A stretch of 64,000 nucleotides of DNA, taken from Bradyrhizobium glycinis (GTDB lineage Bacteria > Pseudomonadota > Alphaproteobacteria > Rhizobiales > Xanthobacteraceae). The notes beneath the pieces are model-generated. The model was given only the letters and a program-made list of their open reading frames with translations, had not been told where the DNA came from and did not search any database. The DNA lies in contig NZ_JACCHQ010000015.1 of NCBI RefSeq assembly GCF_016031655.1, positions 1 to 64,000 on the forward strand, given 5' to 3'. Both the position numbers and the translations under genes were made by a program. Positions 53,596 to 62,067 of the stretch are shown one piece after another; position 1 is the first letter of the stretch; each line of letters opens with the position of its first letter.

Positions 53596-53748
53596 TTGGA
53601 GATAGAGATATTCGTGCACGAAGCAGAGGAGGGCGGCTATTGGGCCGAGGCTCCTGCTTTGCCGGGCTGCGCAACTCAGGGAGATAGCATCGAGGAGTTG
53701 TTTCAAAACATTTGCGAAGCCGTCGAGGGGTGGACTCTGGCCGGCTAG
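53596..53748 (+). CDS. HicB-like small protein without HicA
   Basis: A 50-residue protein starting at TTG, with LEIEIFVHEAEEGGYWAEAP, then ALPGCATQGDSIEELFQNIC and EAVEGWTLAG. This is the HicB/UPF0150 fold core (E-G-G-Y-W-A-x-x-P-x-L-P-G-C-x-(S/T)-x-G-x-(S/T)-x-E-E). GGAG lies seven bases before the TTG. No HicA toxin gene is adjacent; HicA would be a dsRBD-like protein of about 60 residues. It follows the DsbA-like gene after four bases and overlaps the convergent acyltransferase gene by four. Either an orphan antitoxin or a remnant. Confidence 0.6.
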   Translation: MEIEIFVHEAEEGGYWAEAPALPGCATQGDSIEELFQNICEAVEGWTLAG

Positions 53749-54929
53749 GCTATTCGGCGCGTTCGCCGAATCATGTGAACCACCTTCCGCGCCGTATCGT
53801 GGGCGAGGCGAAGCGTGGTCAGCGCCGCATGGATCAGTCCCACGACCGGATCGTTCCGCCGCAGCGGGATCAGCACGTCGCCAATCGCGAAGCGTCCGCG
53901 CCAGATCGGGTTGATCATGGGGTGATCGGCATTCGCCGTCGAGTCCGCGCTGGCGATGGTGGGATCGGCGCAGAGATGGCGGGTGAGATCCAGCGTGAGC
54001 TGCACGCCCGGCGAATATCTTGCAAAGCGCTCGTCGATGCCGAGCTTGAAGAAAAAGGCGCGATCCCCATGGCGCAGCACGATGCCGGCGGCGATCGGTG
54101 TCGCGCCGGCACGAAGGGTGACGATCTCGCACTGCGCGGTCTCTGCCAGCGCGGGAACTGCGCGGCGGATGAAGGTCGCATCGCCCGCGTGCTGAACCAG
54201 CGCGGTGCCGCGCTTGCCCTTCCAGCCGCTGGATTCGAGCTGCAGGAAGCTTTCGAGCGCACGTCCGATCTCGTCGGAGCTGCGCGCAATCTCGAACGCG
54301 ACGGGGCCGTGCTCCTCGAGACGATGACGCTGGCGCCGCAGCTCCTTGAGCTTCTTGGCGCCGAGCGCCTCGCGCAACAGCGTCTCTCCATCCTGCGTCG
54401 CATCGAGGCTGGCACGGATGTAGGAGCTGAGGATTCTCGGCTTCAGGCCATCGCGCTTCAACACCTGCTCGAGCGATGCCATGGCCGCGCCGTCGAGCGC
54501 GACGTCGGTGAGCACGAGCGCATGCGCGCCGGCCTCGCGCGCCTGCTGCAGCAGACGCGCGGCGGCCTCGAGCGGAGCGTCGCGGTCGAGCAGCGGACTG
54601 CACAGCGTGCCATAGGGATGCGCGCTCACCAGGGCGGGCCCGGGAATCTTCAGGGCGCGCCAGAGTGAGACCACCGGCATCAGGCCGATCAGCCGGACCG
54701 AAGAATCGTCAAATGCGGTCAGCGCCGAGGCATCCGTGCGACCGCGTGCGCTTGCGCTGACGGCGAGCTCCCAGGCGGGCAGGTAATATCCGTTCGGCTC
54801 GATCGCCCGCTGCGCCAGTGCGCGCCATTGGCCGGCGTCGACGGCGGCAAGCGGCACAGGCGCGCGCGCCATCGCGACATCCCTTGCCGATGCCGGATTG
54901 ATCGCAGCCTGATGTGTGATGTCGACCAC
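53745..54929 (-). CDS. GNAT/FemAB-like acyltransferase (BioF2-like domain)
   Basis: A 394-residue cytoplasmic protein with two GNAT-like halves. The second (residues about 170-330) is the FemAB/BioF2-like acetyltransferase domain: KKLKELRRQRHRLEEHGPVA, FLQLESSGWKGKRGTALVQH, and IAAGIVLRHGDRAFFFKLGI, then YSPGVQLTLDLTRHLC. Such proteins are found with cellulose or exopolysaccharide genes in rhizobia, but none is adjacent here. Substrate unknown. The last codons overlap the convergent HicB-like gene by four bases. Confidence 0.82.
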   Translation of the reverse strand: MVDITHQAAINPASARDVAMARAPVPLAAVDAGQWRALAQRAIEPNGYYLPAWELAVSASARGRTDASALTAFDDSSVRLIGLMPVVSLWRALKIPGPALVSAHPYGTLCSPLLDRDAPLEAAARLLQQAREAGAHALVLTDVALDGAAMASLEQVLKRDGLKPRILSSYIRASLDATQDGETLLREALGAKKLKELRRQRHRLEEHGPVAFEIARSSDEIGRALESFLQLESSGWKGKRGTALVQHAGDATFIRRAVPALAETAQCEIVTLRAGATPIAAGIVLRHGDRAFFFKLGIDERFARYSPGVQLTLDLTRHLCADPTIASADSTANADHPMINPIWRGRFAIGDVLIPLRRNDPVVGLIHAALTTLRLAHDTARKVVHMIRRTRRIA

Positions 54930-55082
54930 GTCCCGTCGTCCCCGTTCACGCGAGCTGAGCCCGTGCTACCGGTCATGCTTAGCGCAAAGATTGGAAAATA
55001 CCGTTGGCACGCCGCTGCAATTCGAGCGGTAGCGTTAACGTTTCATTCAGCATCCAGTCGCAGCTGTTCTGCCGAACGGTGA

Positions 55083-56406
55083 CTAGTCGCCCGGCACGAA
55101 ATGATCGCGGGCGCTCGCGCGGCCGCCGTTGCGGTATCGGTGATGGTGATCTCGACGTCGCGGGAGGTCTTCGGCAGGTCGCTGGGCCCGACCTAGACCG
55201 ACAGCCTGACCTCGCGGGTCTGATCCTGCCCGACCTCGATGATGGGCTTGCCGCCGGGGTCCGCCTCGATGCCGGCGACGCGGATGGTCGCGCCCGGCAG
55301 ACCGGAGACCTCGAGCGCAAACGATCGCTGTGCGCCCTTGTTGAGGATGCGCACGGTGTAGTCGTTGCGCACGCCGCCGTCCGATAGCTGGACGAAAAGG
55401 GGGGTTGCGCTCATGCAGCACGTTGCCTCGCGCCGGCGCTGCATGTTGATGTCGGTGTCGTAGCCGATCAGGCCCTGGGGCCGGCCGATCTCGCGCATGA
55501 CGTTGTCGCAGGTGTCGATGCACAGGGCCGCACTGGATGCAGCCGAGCTGGATGCCGTGCCGGATGTCGACGCCGGTCGGGCAGACATTGATGCACTGAT
55601 GGCAGTCGACGCAGTCGCCGGCGGGTTCGCCCTGGGCGCGCGCGGCATCCGCCTTCTTCACCGACATGCGCGGCTCGCCGCGGTCGCGTCGATAGGTGAC
55701 GTTCAGCGCCCATTCATCGGTCAGCGCCGCCTGGATCCGTGGCCACGGGCACATGTAGATGCACATTTGCTCGCGGGCATGACCGGCAAAGACATAGGTC
55801 GTGGCGGTGAGCATGCCGATCCAGAGATAGGCGATGAACGGTGCCTGGAAGGTCGCGAGCTCCTTCACCAGCGTCGGCGCGTCGGAAAAGTAGAGCACCC
55901 AGGCGCCGCCGGTCCACCAGGCGATCATGATCCAGAGAAAGTGCTTGAGCGCGACGTTGCGAAGGTGATCGAACGTCCAGTAGCGCTTGTCGCCCTGCAT
56001 GCGCTCGCGCCGGTCGCCCTCGTACCCAACGCTCGACCGCGTAGAACAGGTCGGTCCACACCGTCTGCGGGCACATGTAGCCGCACCACAGCCGTCCCGC
56101 GACCGCGTTCATCAGGAACAGAATCATCGCCGCGATGATGAGGAGACCGGTGAAATAATAGACCTCCTGCGGCCATAGCTCGATGAAGAAGAAGTAGAAG
56201 CGCCGGTGCGGGAAGTCGATCAGCACGGCCTGGTCGGGCAGGCCGGGTCCGCGATTCCAGCGCACGAACGGCAGCAGATAATAAATCCCGAGCGTGACGC
56301 AGAGGATCACCCATTTGATGCGGCGGAAGGGGCCATGGACCGACTGCGGATAGACCTTCTTCCGTTTTTCGTAGAGAGGTCCCTCGATGAAGGTGTCCTC
56401 GGTCAT
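55083..56406 (-). pseudogene. ccoG: Decayed ccoG (rdxA/fixG) for cbb3 oxidase assembly
   Basis: The sequence encodes a polyferredoxin-type membrane protein needed to mature cbb3 cytochrome oxidase, but in pieces. The first part (56406 down to about 56025) has the intact start MTEDTFIEGPLYEKRKKVYP and membrane segments. At about 56023 an extra base shifts the frame; the next part has CIYMCPWPRIQAALTDEWAL and DCVDCHQCINVCPTGVDI. At about 55526 an extra C shifts it again. A TAG at 55193-55195 stops the frame, and a base is missing at about 55129 before a shifted RDHFVPGD end. ccoNOQP are not adjacent. Sequencing error cannot be excluded without re-reading. Confidence 0.85.
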
Positions 56407-56452
56407 CCCGTGCTCCCCGCGTGTTGCGCAGGCGAGAGTCCGACTTGCCGGC

Positions 56453-56593
56453 GCAGAAGAGACGGTACAGAGTCTCCAGCACTGCGCGGACTTTCGGGCT
56501 CGCGATGCTGTAGTATATCGTTTGGCCGTCCCGCTTCGGTTTGACGAGGCTCAATGCGCGCATCTTTCCGAGATGCTGGGATAGCGCGGCCAT
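56453..56593 (-). pseudogene. Truncated ArsR-family regulator remnant
   Basis: The minus strand just upstream of ccoG encodes MAALSQHLGKMRALSLVKPK and RDGQTIYYSIASPKVRAVLE, ending LYRLFC. This is the second half of an ArsR/BigR-type winged helix. The first half (helix 1-2, about 45 residues) is absent; the sequence before the MAALS is unrelated and leads into the YeeE promoter. In related bacteria a BigR-like regulator stands next to YeeE/YedE genes, so this is probably the beheaded original regulator. The frame runs on into ccoG without a stop. Confidence 0.5.
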
Positions 56594-56639
56594 GGTATTT
56601 TGCGCCCTGCGCAAGGGCGCTCTCGCTCAGGAGAGGCTC

Positions 56640-57068
56640 ATGGTCACGACGTCTTTTACACCGATCGCTTCGCTCGTTGGCGGCGCGATGATCGGGCTTG
56701 CCGCCGTTCTGCTGATGTGGGCAACGGGGCGGATTGCCGGCGTCAGCGGCATCGCCGCGCGGCTGTTTCCGCCCTTTGAGGACCGCGAATTCGCCGGGCG
56801 CCTCGCCTTCGTCGCCGGTCTCGCCGCCGCGCCCGTGCTGGTGCGGCTCGTCACCGGAGGTCTGCCGGAGCAGACGATCGCGGCGGGGCCGGCCGTCCTG
56901 ATCGTCGGCGGATTGCTGACGGGTTTCGGTTCGGTGTGGGGCAGCGGCTGCACCTCCGGCCACGGCGTTTGCGGCTTGTCGCGGCTGTCGGTGCGCTCGC
57001 TGGTCGCGACAATGACCTTCATGGCCGCCGGCATGGCCACCGTCTTCGTGATGCGGCACTGGAGCTGA
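56640..57068 (+). CDS. YeeE/YedE sulfur-transport family protein, first half
   Basis: A 142-residue membrane protein with about four segments (IASLVGGAMIGLAAVLLMWA, VLIVGGLLTGFGSVWGSGCT). The family signature GSGCTSGHGVCGLSRLSVRS contains the conserved cysteines proposed to move thiosulfate-like sulfur across the membrane. AGGAGAGG lies six bases before the ATG at 56640. It is one half of a two-gene transporter; the partner follows six bases after the stop. The adjacent ArsR remnant was perhaps its regulator. Confidence 0.9.
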   Translation: MVTTSFTPIASLVGGAMIGLAAVLLMWATGRIAGVSGIAARLFPPFEDREFAGRLAFVAGLAAAPVLVRLVTGGLPEQTIAAGPAVLIVGGLLTGFGSVWGSGCTSGHGVCGLSRLSVRSLVATMTFMAAGMATVFVMRHWS

Positions 57069-57073
57069 TTGCC

Positions 57074-57541
57074 ATGGCAATTCTCGTTCAATTCGCGATC
57101 GGGCTGATCTTCGGCCTCGGCCTCATTCTCTCCGGCATGTCGAACCCGGCCAAGGTGCTGAACTTCCTCGACATCGGCGGCATTGCGGCGGGGACATGGG
57201 ATGCGAGCCTCGCCTTGGTGATGGCGGGCGCGGTGGCGGTGACCTTCGTCCGCTTCAGCCGCGTCCTGAAGCTCGCGCGTCCGTTCTTCGCCGATCGATT
57301 CTATCTGCCGACGCGGCGCGACATCGATCCAAGGATCATCGCAGGTCCCGCGATCTTCGGTGTCGGCTGGGGATTGGTGGGCTTCTGCCCCGGGCCGGCG
57401 CTGACCGCGCTCGGATTCGGCTCGCTCTCCGCCGTCATCTTCGTCATAGCGATGTGCGCCGGCATGGTGCTCGCCCGCTTCATCGCTCACCTGCCGTCAT
57501 CGACGCGCTTCGTCACGCCGGCCGATCCGCTGGAAACCTGA
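57074..57541 (+). CDS. YeeE/YedE sulfur-transport family protein, second half
   Basis: A 155-residue membrane protein with four or five segments. Landmarks are AIGLIFGLGLILSGMSNPAK, VLNFLDIGGIAAGTWDASLA and GWGLVGFCPGPALTALGFGS with the conserved Cys in GFCPGPAL. With the preceding gene it forms the split form of YeeE (PmpA/PmpB style), where both halves are needed. In other rhizobia and plant-associated bacteria such operons are under BigR control and import reduced sulfur. Confidence 0.92.
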   Translation: MAILVQFAIGLIFGLGLILSGMSNPAKVLNFLDIGGIAAGTWDASLALVMAGAVAVTFVRFSRVLKLARPFFADRFYLPTRRDIDPRIIAGPAIFGVGWGLVGFCPGPALTALGFGSLSAVIFVIAMCAGMVLARFIAHLPSSTRFVTPADPLET

Positions 57542-57597
57542 GGTCACGGGACCGGGCGAACGGTCTCGTCCGGTCCCGACCATCAAGCCTTCATCGC

Positions 57598-57930
57598 TCA
57601 CCAGCGGTCGTCGACCCCGACGCCCACGCTGACGCCGGGCGCGCGAATGCCGACGCCGGCGCGCGGGCCGTCATCCCAATCGCGATGATAGGTCCGGCGC
57701 TCGTAATAGCGCTCGCGCGGCATGTAATTGTAGGAATCGCGCACGATCACGCGCGAACCGCCGCGCGTACGATAGCAGCGGCCGGAATCGTCGCAGACAA
57801 GTCGCACCTGCTGCACGAGATCCGGATTAGTGTATTCGCTGCTCGTATAGATATCGGAAGCCTTCGCCCCCGAGGCGGCGGCCAAAGCACCCACGCCAGC
57901 CAACAGCGCAATAGTCAACGTCCTCATCAT
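57598..57930 (-). CDS. Small exported protein of unknown function
   Basis: A 110-residue protein (or 109 from the second Met) with a signal peptide (RTLTIALLAGVGALAAASGA, cleavage after KAS). The mature part is Arg/Tyr-rich with two cysteines (LVCDDSGRCYRTRGG), ending in a Gly/Val-rich VGVGVDDRW. Small Arg-rich exported proteins of this kind are common in bradyrhizobia, role unknown. It overlaps the upstream lipoprotein gene end by four bases. Confidence 0.72.
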   Translation of the reverse strand: MMRTLTIALLAGVGALAAASGAKASDIYTSSEYTNPDLVQQVRLVCDDSGRCYRTRGGSRVIVRDSYNYMPRERYYERRTYHRDWDDGPRAGVGIRAPGVSVGVGVDDRW

Positions 57931-58436
57931 GTCCTCCTCGAAACTGCCCTCGGCGGTAACAAGAAGGGGAGCCGGTGATCGTTCCCGGCTGATCTACAGG
58001 TTTTTCCCGGAACCTTGTCGTGGCGGATCCCCAAGATCGGCTCGTAGGTCTCCGTCCCGCAGATGTCGTCGGCGTCGGCGCGCCGGCGGTCCACGACCTT
58101 GCCGCCGTTGATCGTCACGATGTAGGTCTGGGCGCCGAGCGACGTGCCGGTCGCCGAGGTGAGCTGCGCGCGGACGCACGCGGTCCAGCCCGGTCCTCGC
58201 ACCTCACGATGCGGCGGGGCGACGTGAACCTCGCGCGGATAGGACGTTGCGAGAAAGACGACGTCGATCTGCTCGCGCACCACGCGCTTGACGTCGGGCG
58301 GCGCTTCCGGCGGCGGCTGCTCGGCCTCCTTCATGCGCATAAACTCCGGCACCGGTGCGCGGCTGTCGGCAAAGCCGCAGGCACCGAGCGCAAGCGCGCC
58401 AATGAGCAGCGCCGCATGAGCAATGATCCGCAACAT
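57927..58436 (-). CDS. Putative lipoprotein of unknown function
   Basis: A 169-residue protein with a lipoprotein signal MLRIIAHAALLIGALALGAC (lipobox LGAC). The mature part includes VKRVVREQIDVVFLATSYPR, GPGWTACVRAQLTSATGTSL and a GGKVVDRRRADADDICGTET segment. No family assigned. The final 25 codons look less protein-like than the rest and may reflect a shifted C-terminus. The gene ends inside the start of the next gene on the same strand (ATGA), so the two are coupled. Confidence 0.72.
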   Translation of the reverse strand: MLRIIAHAALLIGALALGACGFADSRAPVPEFMRMKEAEQPPPEAPPDVKRVVREQIDVVFLATSYPREVHVAPPHREVRGPGWTACVRAQLTSATGTSLGAQTYIVTINGGKVVDRRRADADDICGTETYEPILGIRHDKVPGKTCRSAGNDHRLPFLLPPRAVSRRT

Positions 58437-58805
58437 CCGTGAAGGTCCCCTGCGGGCCAACAGATAGGCACGATTGCGATCCGACGAAGTCCCGGCCGAT
58501 CAAGATTTGCTGAAGTCGGGAAAACCGGGACATTGCTATTCCGCGATTGCGGGCTGGTTTATATCCCATAGGCGGGGGATTGCTGTGACGATGGTCTTGG
58601 TCATCGCCGGCGCCGACGCCGCCTCGACGCTAGCAGGACCGGCGCCAGCAACGACGGCGCCAAGCCCGGCGGGCAACAGCGCCCAAGGTCGAGGAGACCG
58701 TTGCGCTCGAGCGCATTCGATCGCGAGCTTGCCCCGCCGTCGCCATTTCAAACGATCATGACCTTGTTGTGCGCGTGATGCGAACCTTCGTTCACATCGC
58801 GACCG
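58437..58805. other. Intergenic region without a recognised gene
   Basis: About 370 bases between the lipoprotein start and the PilZ gene. Open frames present are Arg/Ala-rich with no family resemblance and no ribosome-binding site. No repeat or RNA is recognised. Confidence 0.45.
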
Positions 58806-59048
58806 CTATTGCACGAAAGCGAGGCCGACGCGCTTGTCGCTGCGCCAAACTGTGCGACAATGCCTTACGAAATGGTCGCATGCGATCGAGAGCGTGACCG
58901 ATTGCGGCAACATGACGGGAGTGTCGAGGTCGATCGCCGCGCCGCCCGCCGACATGTTTCGCACCGTGCAAGGAATGCCGCTGTTTTCAAAGGTGATCTT
59001 TCCACCCTTGAAAACACGATGACGTTGCGATGTGCGCTTCTCAATCAT
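58806..59048 (-). CDS. PilZ-domain protein (putative c-di-GMP binding)
   Basis: An 80-residue protein that is essentially one PilZ domain. It has an R-x-x-x-R-like element at the N-terminus (RTSQRHRVFKGG) and NMSAGGAAIDLD in place of the (D/N)-x-S-x-x-G motif. These are the c-di-GMP contacts, though the first Arg pair spacing is slightly unusual. Single-domain PilZ proteins usually signal to motility or polysaccharide machinery. It stands alone on the minus strand. Confidence 0.83.
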   Translation of the reverse strand: MIEKRTSQRHRVFKGGKITFENSGIPCTVRNMSAGGAAIDLDTPVMLPQSVTLSIACDHFVRHCRTVWRSDKRVGLAFVQ

Positions 59049-59198
59049 CCGCGTCAGTCCTGCCGATGAGTATGAAATAGTGCATAGAAATTACGTTGAA
59101 CTAAACTCAATACTGGCGCTACTTGCACGGCGTCTCATATTTTGTTTACGACGTTGGGGCGGCGAACCGCTCCAACGACCGCGGCTCTCCAGGCGCGC

Positions 59199-59663
59199 TC
59201 ACCCCGGCAGCATCGCGAACGCGCTCGACACCATCGCGGCCGGCTTGCCGTCGGCGGCCGAGAGCAGCGTGACGCGGCCAAAGCTCATGGTGCGCCCGAG
59301 CCGCACCACGCGTGCATCCGCCAGCACGTCGGACGCGGAGATCGCACGCATGAAATGCGTGGTCTGATCGACCGTGGTCATGGGACGGTAGCCGCGATTG
59401 GCCGCGAGGATCGCGATCACCATCGCGGTGTCGGCGAGCGCCATCAGGGCCTGGCCGCAGACCACGCCCCCGTTGCGGCACAGTCGCTCCGAAAACGGCA
59501 TGCGCAGCAGCGCGCCCGGCTGCCAATCCGGGTCGTCCGCGGGCTGTACATGCTCGATGCGCTCGACCGCGAGGTTGAGATCCTGAACCCAGGGGGCAAA
59601 GACCTCGCCGAGGATACGCCTGGCGTCGGCGGGGCCGAACTCGGCTTCTGGCTGCGTTTGCAT
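59199..59663 (-). CDS. PaaI-family thioesterase
   Basis: A 154-residue hotdog-fold protein. RLCRNGGVVCGQALMALADT carries the active-site region of PaaI-type thioesterases (N-G-G-x-x-x-G-x-x-(M/L)-x-x-(L/M)-(A/M)-D), and it ends VSSAFAMLPG. Substrates are acyl-CoA or aryl-CoA thioesters. The ATG at 59663 is chosen; the open frame extends 82 codons upstream, which is not protein-like. A small lipoprotein gene lies 147 bases away on the other strand. Confidence 0.85.
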   Translation of the reverse strand: MQTQPEAEFGPADARRILGEVFAPWVQDLNLAVERIEHVQPADDPDWQPGALLRMPFSERLCRNGGVVCGQALMALADTAMVIAILAANRGYRPMTTVDQTTHFMRAISASDVLADARVVRLGRTMSFGRVTLLSAADGKPAAMVSSAFAMLPG

Positions 59664-59810
59664 TCTGTCGCGCTCTCCTGTGTTGCCGGATGTTTCATCG
59701 CATTGTGCGCGGATCGGCAAGGCAAAGTCATCCGGTCTCGCGCCGGCCGCCTCGGCTTGAAAATGCCTGACTTGGCCCGATATGATGCCTCGCTTGGGTA
59801 GGGGTGGATG

Positions 59811-59942
59811 ATGTTGCGTCGCTGTGTCCTCGTCGTTTGCATGGGCCTGCTCGGTCTCGCGCTGAGCGGGTGCACCAAATGCGGCCCGATCTGGGACGAT
59901 TGGCTGCATGCGCCCAAATCATGCAGATCGGATCGGCTCTAG
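59811..59942 (+). CDS. 43-residue lipoprotein
   Basis: A very short lipoprotein: MLRRCVLVVCMGLLGLALSG then Cys21 as the lipidated residue (lipobox LSGC). The mature part is CTKCGPIWDDWLHAPKSCRS followed by DRL, with three further candidate cysteine positions. GGGTAGGGGTGG before the start provides a ribosome-binding site; an ATG one codon earlier (59808) is also possible. A similar peptide is, from memory, common in bradyrhizobia. Function unknown. Confidence 0.65.
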   Translation: MLRRCVLVVCMGLLGLALSGCTKCGPIWDDWLHAPKSCRSDRL

Positions 59943-60022
59943 CGGCCACCGGGTCGTGACCGGGCTGACGAGGATGACCCGGCGCGGGGCGATCCGCGTC
60001 TCATGGATGATCTAAGGAGTGG

Positions 60023-60322
60023 ATGATGAAGCTTTTCCGTTTGGCCGCGGTGCTGGCCGTGCTGGCGGGACCTGCCTACGCGCAAATGCCCAACATCAAT
60101 TTGATGCAGGATGCCCCGAGCAAGTCCCCGGAGGAGAAGGCCGTCGAGGCCGAGCGTGAGAAGGCCTACAAGGAAACGTTGAAGAAGATTCCGGATTCCA
60201 AGGCGTCCAGCGATCCCTGGGGCGGCATGCGCGCCGAACAGCCGAAGCAGCCGGGGACGCCGAAGGCGTCGGCCGCAACCAGTGCGCCGAAGAAGACCAA
60301 GAGCGGTACGGCCGCCAACTGA
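60023..60322 (+). CDS. Small exported protein of unknown function
   Basis: A 98-99-residue protein with a signal peptide (KLFRLAAVLAVLAGPAYAQM, cleavage after AYA). The mature region is charged and Lys/Glu-rich (DAPSKSPEEKAVEAEREKAY) with a Pro/Ala/Thr-rich tail. No domain recognised. Its start has AAGGAGTGG just upstream. Probably periplasmic. Confidence 0.72.
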   Translation: MMKLFRLAAVLAVLAGPAYAQMPNINLMQDAPSKSPEEKAVEAEREKAYKETLKKIPDSKASSDPWGGMRAEQPKQPGTPKASAATSAPKKTKSGTAAN

Positions 60323-60421
60323 CCCCGTTCCGGGGAGGCATAACGCTCCTCGGGAGGACTCCTCTTCATCCGGCCCGCGTCCTACATTGTCCGGAGTGTA
60401 GTGCGTCAAGGAAGGCAGGAC

Positions 60422-60676
60422 ATGGCCGATCGTCCGCGGGATCTTGCCGAGCGGATGGCGCGCCGGCGCAAGGCGGCCGGTAAGCCCGGCCAGTCCGCCG
60501 GCGACGGCTTTCTGCGCGAGACCTTCACGCTGCCGCGGGCGGCGGCGCGGGAGCGGGCGCAGGCCTTCTTCGCCCGCTACCCCAAGGCCGGCTATATGAG
60601 CGAGGTCGAGACCTGGCGCGAATTGCCCGGCGGGGATATCGAGTTCACCATGCGGCGGCTGCCCAGCGCCGACTGA
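60422..60676 (+). CDS. Small protein of unknown function (84 aa)
   Basis: An 84-residue basic protein starting MADRPRDLAERMARRRKAAG, with a helical RAAARERAQAFFARYPKAGY segment and a C-terminal strand pair (ETWRELPGGDIEFTMRRLPS). AAGGAAGGACATG supports the start at 60422. No family recognised. Confidence 0.6.
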   Translation: MADRPRDLAERMARRRKAAGKPGQSAGDGFLRETFTLPRAAARERAQAFFARYPKAGYMSEVETWRELPGGDIEFTMRRLPSAD

Positions 60677-60831
60677 CGCGGCCTATGGCGCGCTGAGCCT
60701 CCGTGGTTCTCCGACCATGAACAAAGTTCCTGGGCTCCGGCCAAGGCCGGCCCGCAGCGTGGTTCCACGCCTGGAGACCAACGGCATGTGCCTTGCTTGA
60801 CCGATCGCGGGCAAGCAACCATGGGCGCCTC

Positions 60832-61089
60832 ATGCTCGGCATTCCCCGCCGCTACTCGCATTTCGTCTTCGGCATCATCCAGTCCGGGCTGACCTCGCTG
60901 ATCGCATCGGGAGTAGCCAGCTTTCCCGCCGGCAGCCCGGTGCTCTTCGTTCGGCACTGGATGGTGTCCTGGCTGATCGCATGGGCCGCGATGCTGCCGG
61001 TCGTGCTCCTGGCGGCGCCCGCGATCCGCGCCTTCTCGCTGCGCCTGACCCGGGAGGAGCGGGAGCCCCGCGCCGGCCGGCAGGCATGA
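60832..61089 (+). CDS. DUF2798-type membrane protein
   Basis: An 85-residue protein with two membrane segments (FVFGIIQSGLTSLIASGVAS and MVSWLIAWAAMLPVVLLAAP). The arrangement RRYSHFVFGIIQSGLTSLIA, FVRHWMVSWLIAWAAMLPVV, then PAIRAFSLRLT matches the DUF2798 family of small bacterial membrane proteins, function unknown. A hairpin terminator begins a few bases after the stop, but its T-run faces the other strand. Confidence 0.75.
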   Translation: MLGIPRRYSHFVFGIIQSGLTSLIASGVASFPAGSPVLFVRHWMVSWLIAWAAMLPVVLLAAPAIRAFSLRLTREEREPRAGRQA

Positions 61090-61121
61090 AAAAGCCCCGC
61101 CTGGGCAGAGCCAGGCGGGGC
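61090..61121 (-). terminator. Rho-independent terminator on the minus strand
   Basis: An 11-bp perfect stem (GCCCCGCCTGG / CCAGGCGGGGC) with a 6-base loop is followed, on the minus strand, by TTTTTC. No annotated minus-strand gene lies just upstream within about 600 bases, so a small RNA from 61122-61360 is possible. In the plus direction it may still weakly stop the DUF2798 transcript. Confidence 0.75.
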
Positions 61122-61366
61122 CGAGAGTTGTTGGAGGCTGGGTGCTGGGCTGCAACACCATAGCCGGGCGACCGTAGCCGGCTGAGCTTACGACAGCCTG
61201 ACAGGGGGACGCCGGCAGGCGCGCGATCGAAAGGCCGCAGACTGGCCCCGTACCGGTCCCAATTTCGACATCCGTCCGCACCACTGCGGACACACCCGTC
61301 GGCAAGATTTTATCCGTTCGGCGCAGCCATGGGGGAAACGTGGCGCGCCGGAAACGGGGTGGCATC

Positions 61367-61456
61367 ATGGACAACGTAGAGCGGTCATTCGCCGCCGCGA
61401 CGGCGGCTGGCTTCGTCGTGCTGGTGATAGGCCTGGTTCTGCTGGCGGTGCTGTAG
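61367..61456 (+). CDS. 29-residue single-helix membrane peptide
   Basis: ATG at 61367 opens MDNVERSFAAATAAGFVVLV followed by IGLVLLAVL: a short polar N-terminus and one membrane helix. GGGGTGG lies six to ten bases before the ATG. Too short to be sure; it resembles small membrane peptides common in bacteria. Confidence 0.4.
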   Translation: MDNVERSFAAATAAGFVVLVIGLVLLAVL

Positions 61457-61740
61457 CAGGCGCTGCTGCAGACGGAACTGGCTGCCGGGCCGTCCGATCG
61501 ACGGCCGGCGCACCTTGCCTTTCAAAACTGGAAAAACAACCCCATGCACAGTAGGAACGCTGGCAATTTCATTGTTATATCAACGGGTTGCAGGTAGTAT
61601 TTGGATACCTTGTGCGTCCGCAATCCGCGGTCGCAGCGGCCCGACCGGCGATGCCGATCGGGGATCCCGCCCAAACCCCGGCTGGCGCCCCGTCGCGGGT
61701 CGGGCCTCGACCCCGCTCCGGACGCCGGTCCTGGCAGTGC

Positions 61741-61911
61741 CTAGTGGACCTTGATCTCGTTCAGCGGCAGATGGAGCTCGGCGGCGCGCTCTTCACGGTC
61801 CTTCTTGCGGAACTCGTTTTCCTTGCGCTCGAACTTCACCATCTCCTCGTGCGCCGCCTGCAGCAGCGGCTTTCGCCGGAGTGTGTCGTGGTGCGTGTTG
61901 TTATCCGTCAT
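61741..61911 (-). CDS. 56-residue charged protein of unknown function
   Basis: A frame from ATG at 61911 to TAG at 61741 encodes MTDNNTHHDTLRRKPLLQAA, HEEMVKFERKENEFRKKDRE and a hydrophilic end LPLNEIKVH. It has strong helical, charged character, unlike shadow frames in this GC-rich DNA, and the codons have high GC in third positions. Function unknown. Confidence 0.6.
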   Translation of the reverse strand: MTDNNTHHDTLRRKPLLQAAHEEMVKFERKENEFRKKDREERAAELHLPLNEIKVH

Positions 61912-62067
61912 GACTTGAGGTCCCCAAAAGTTGCGGTCCCATCCCCACAGAAGGCCCGAGACCGCGAAAAGGTTCGGTGCCGTAGAATTACGGAAACATG
62001 ACGGCGCGCCGGCCGCGCGTCGTTGATGTCGGTCATGTTCGCTTCGCGGAACCCGGCGGAGGCTCAG

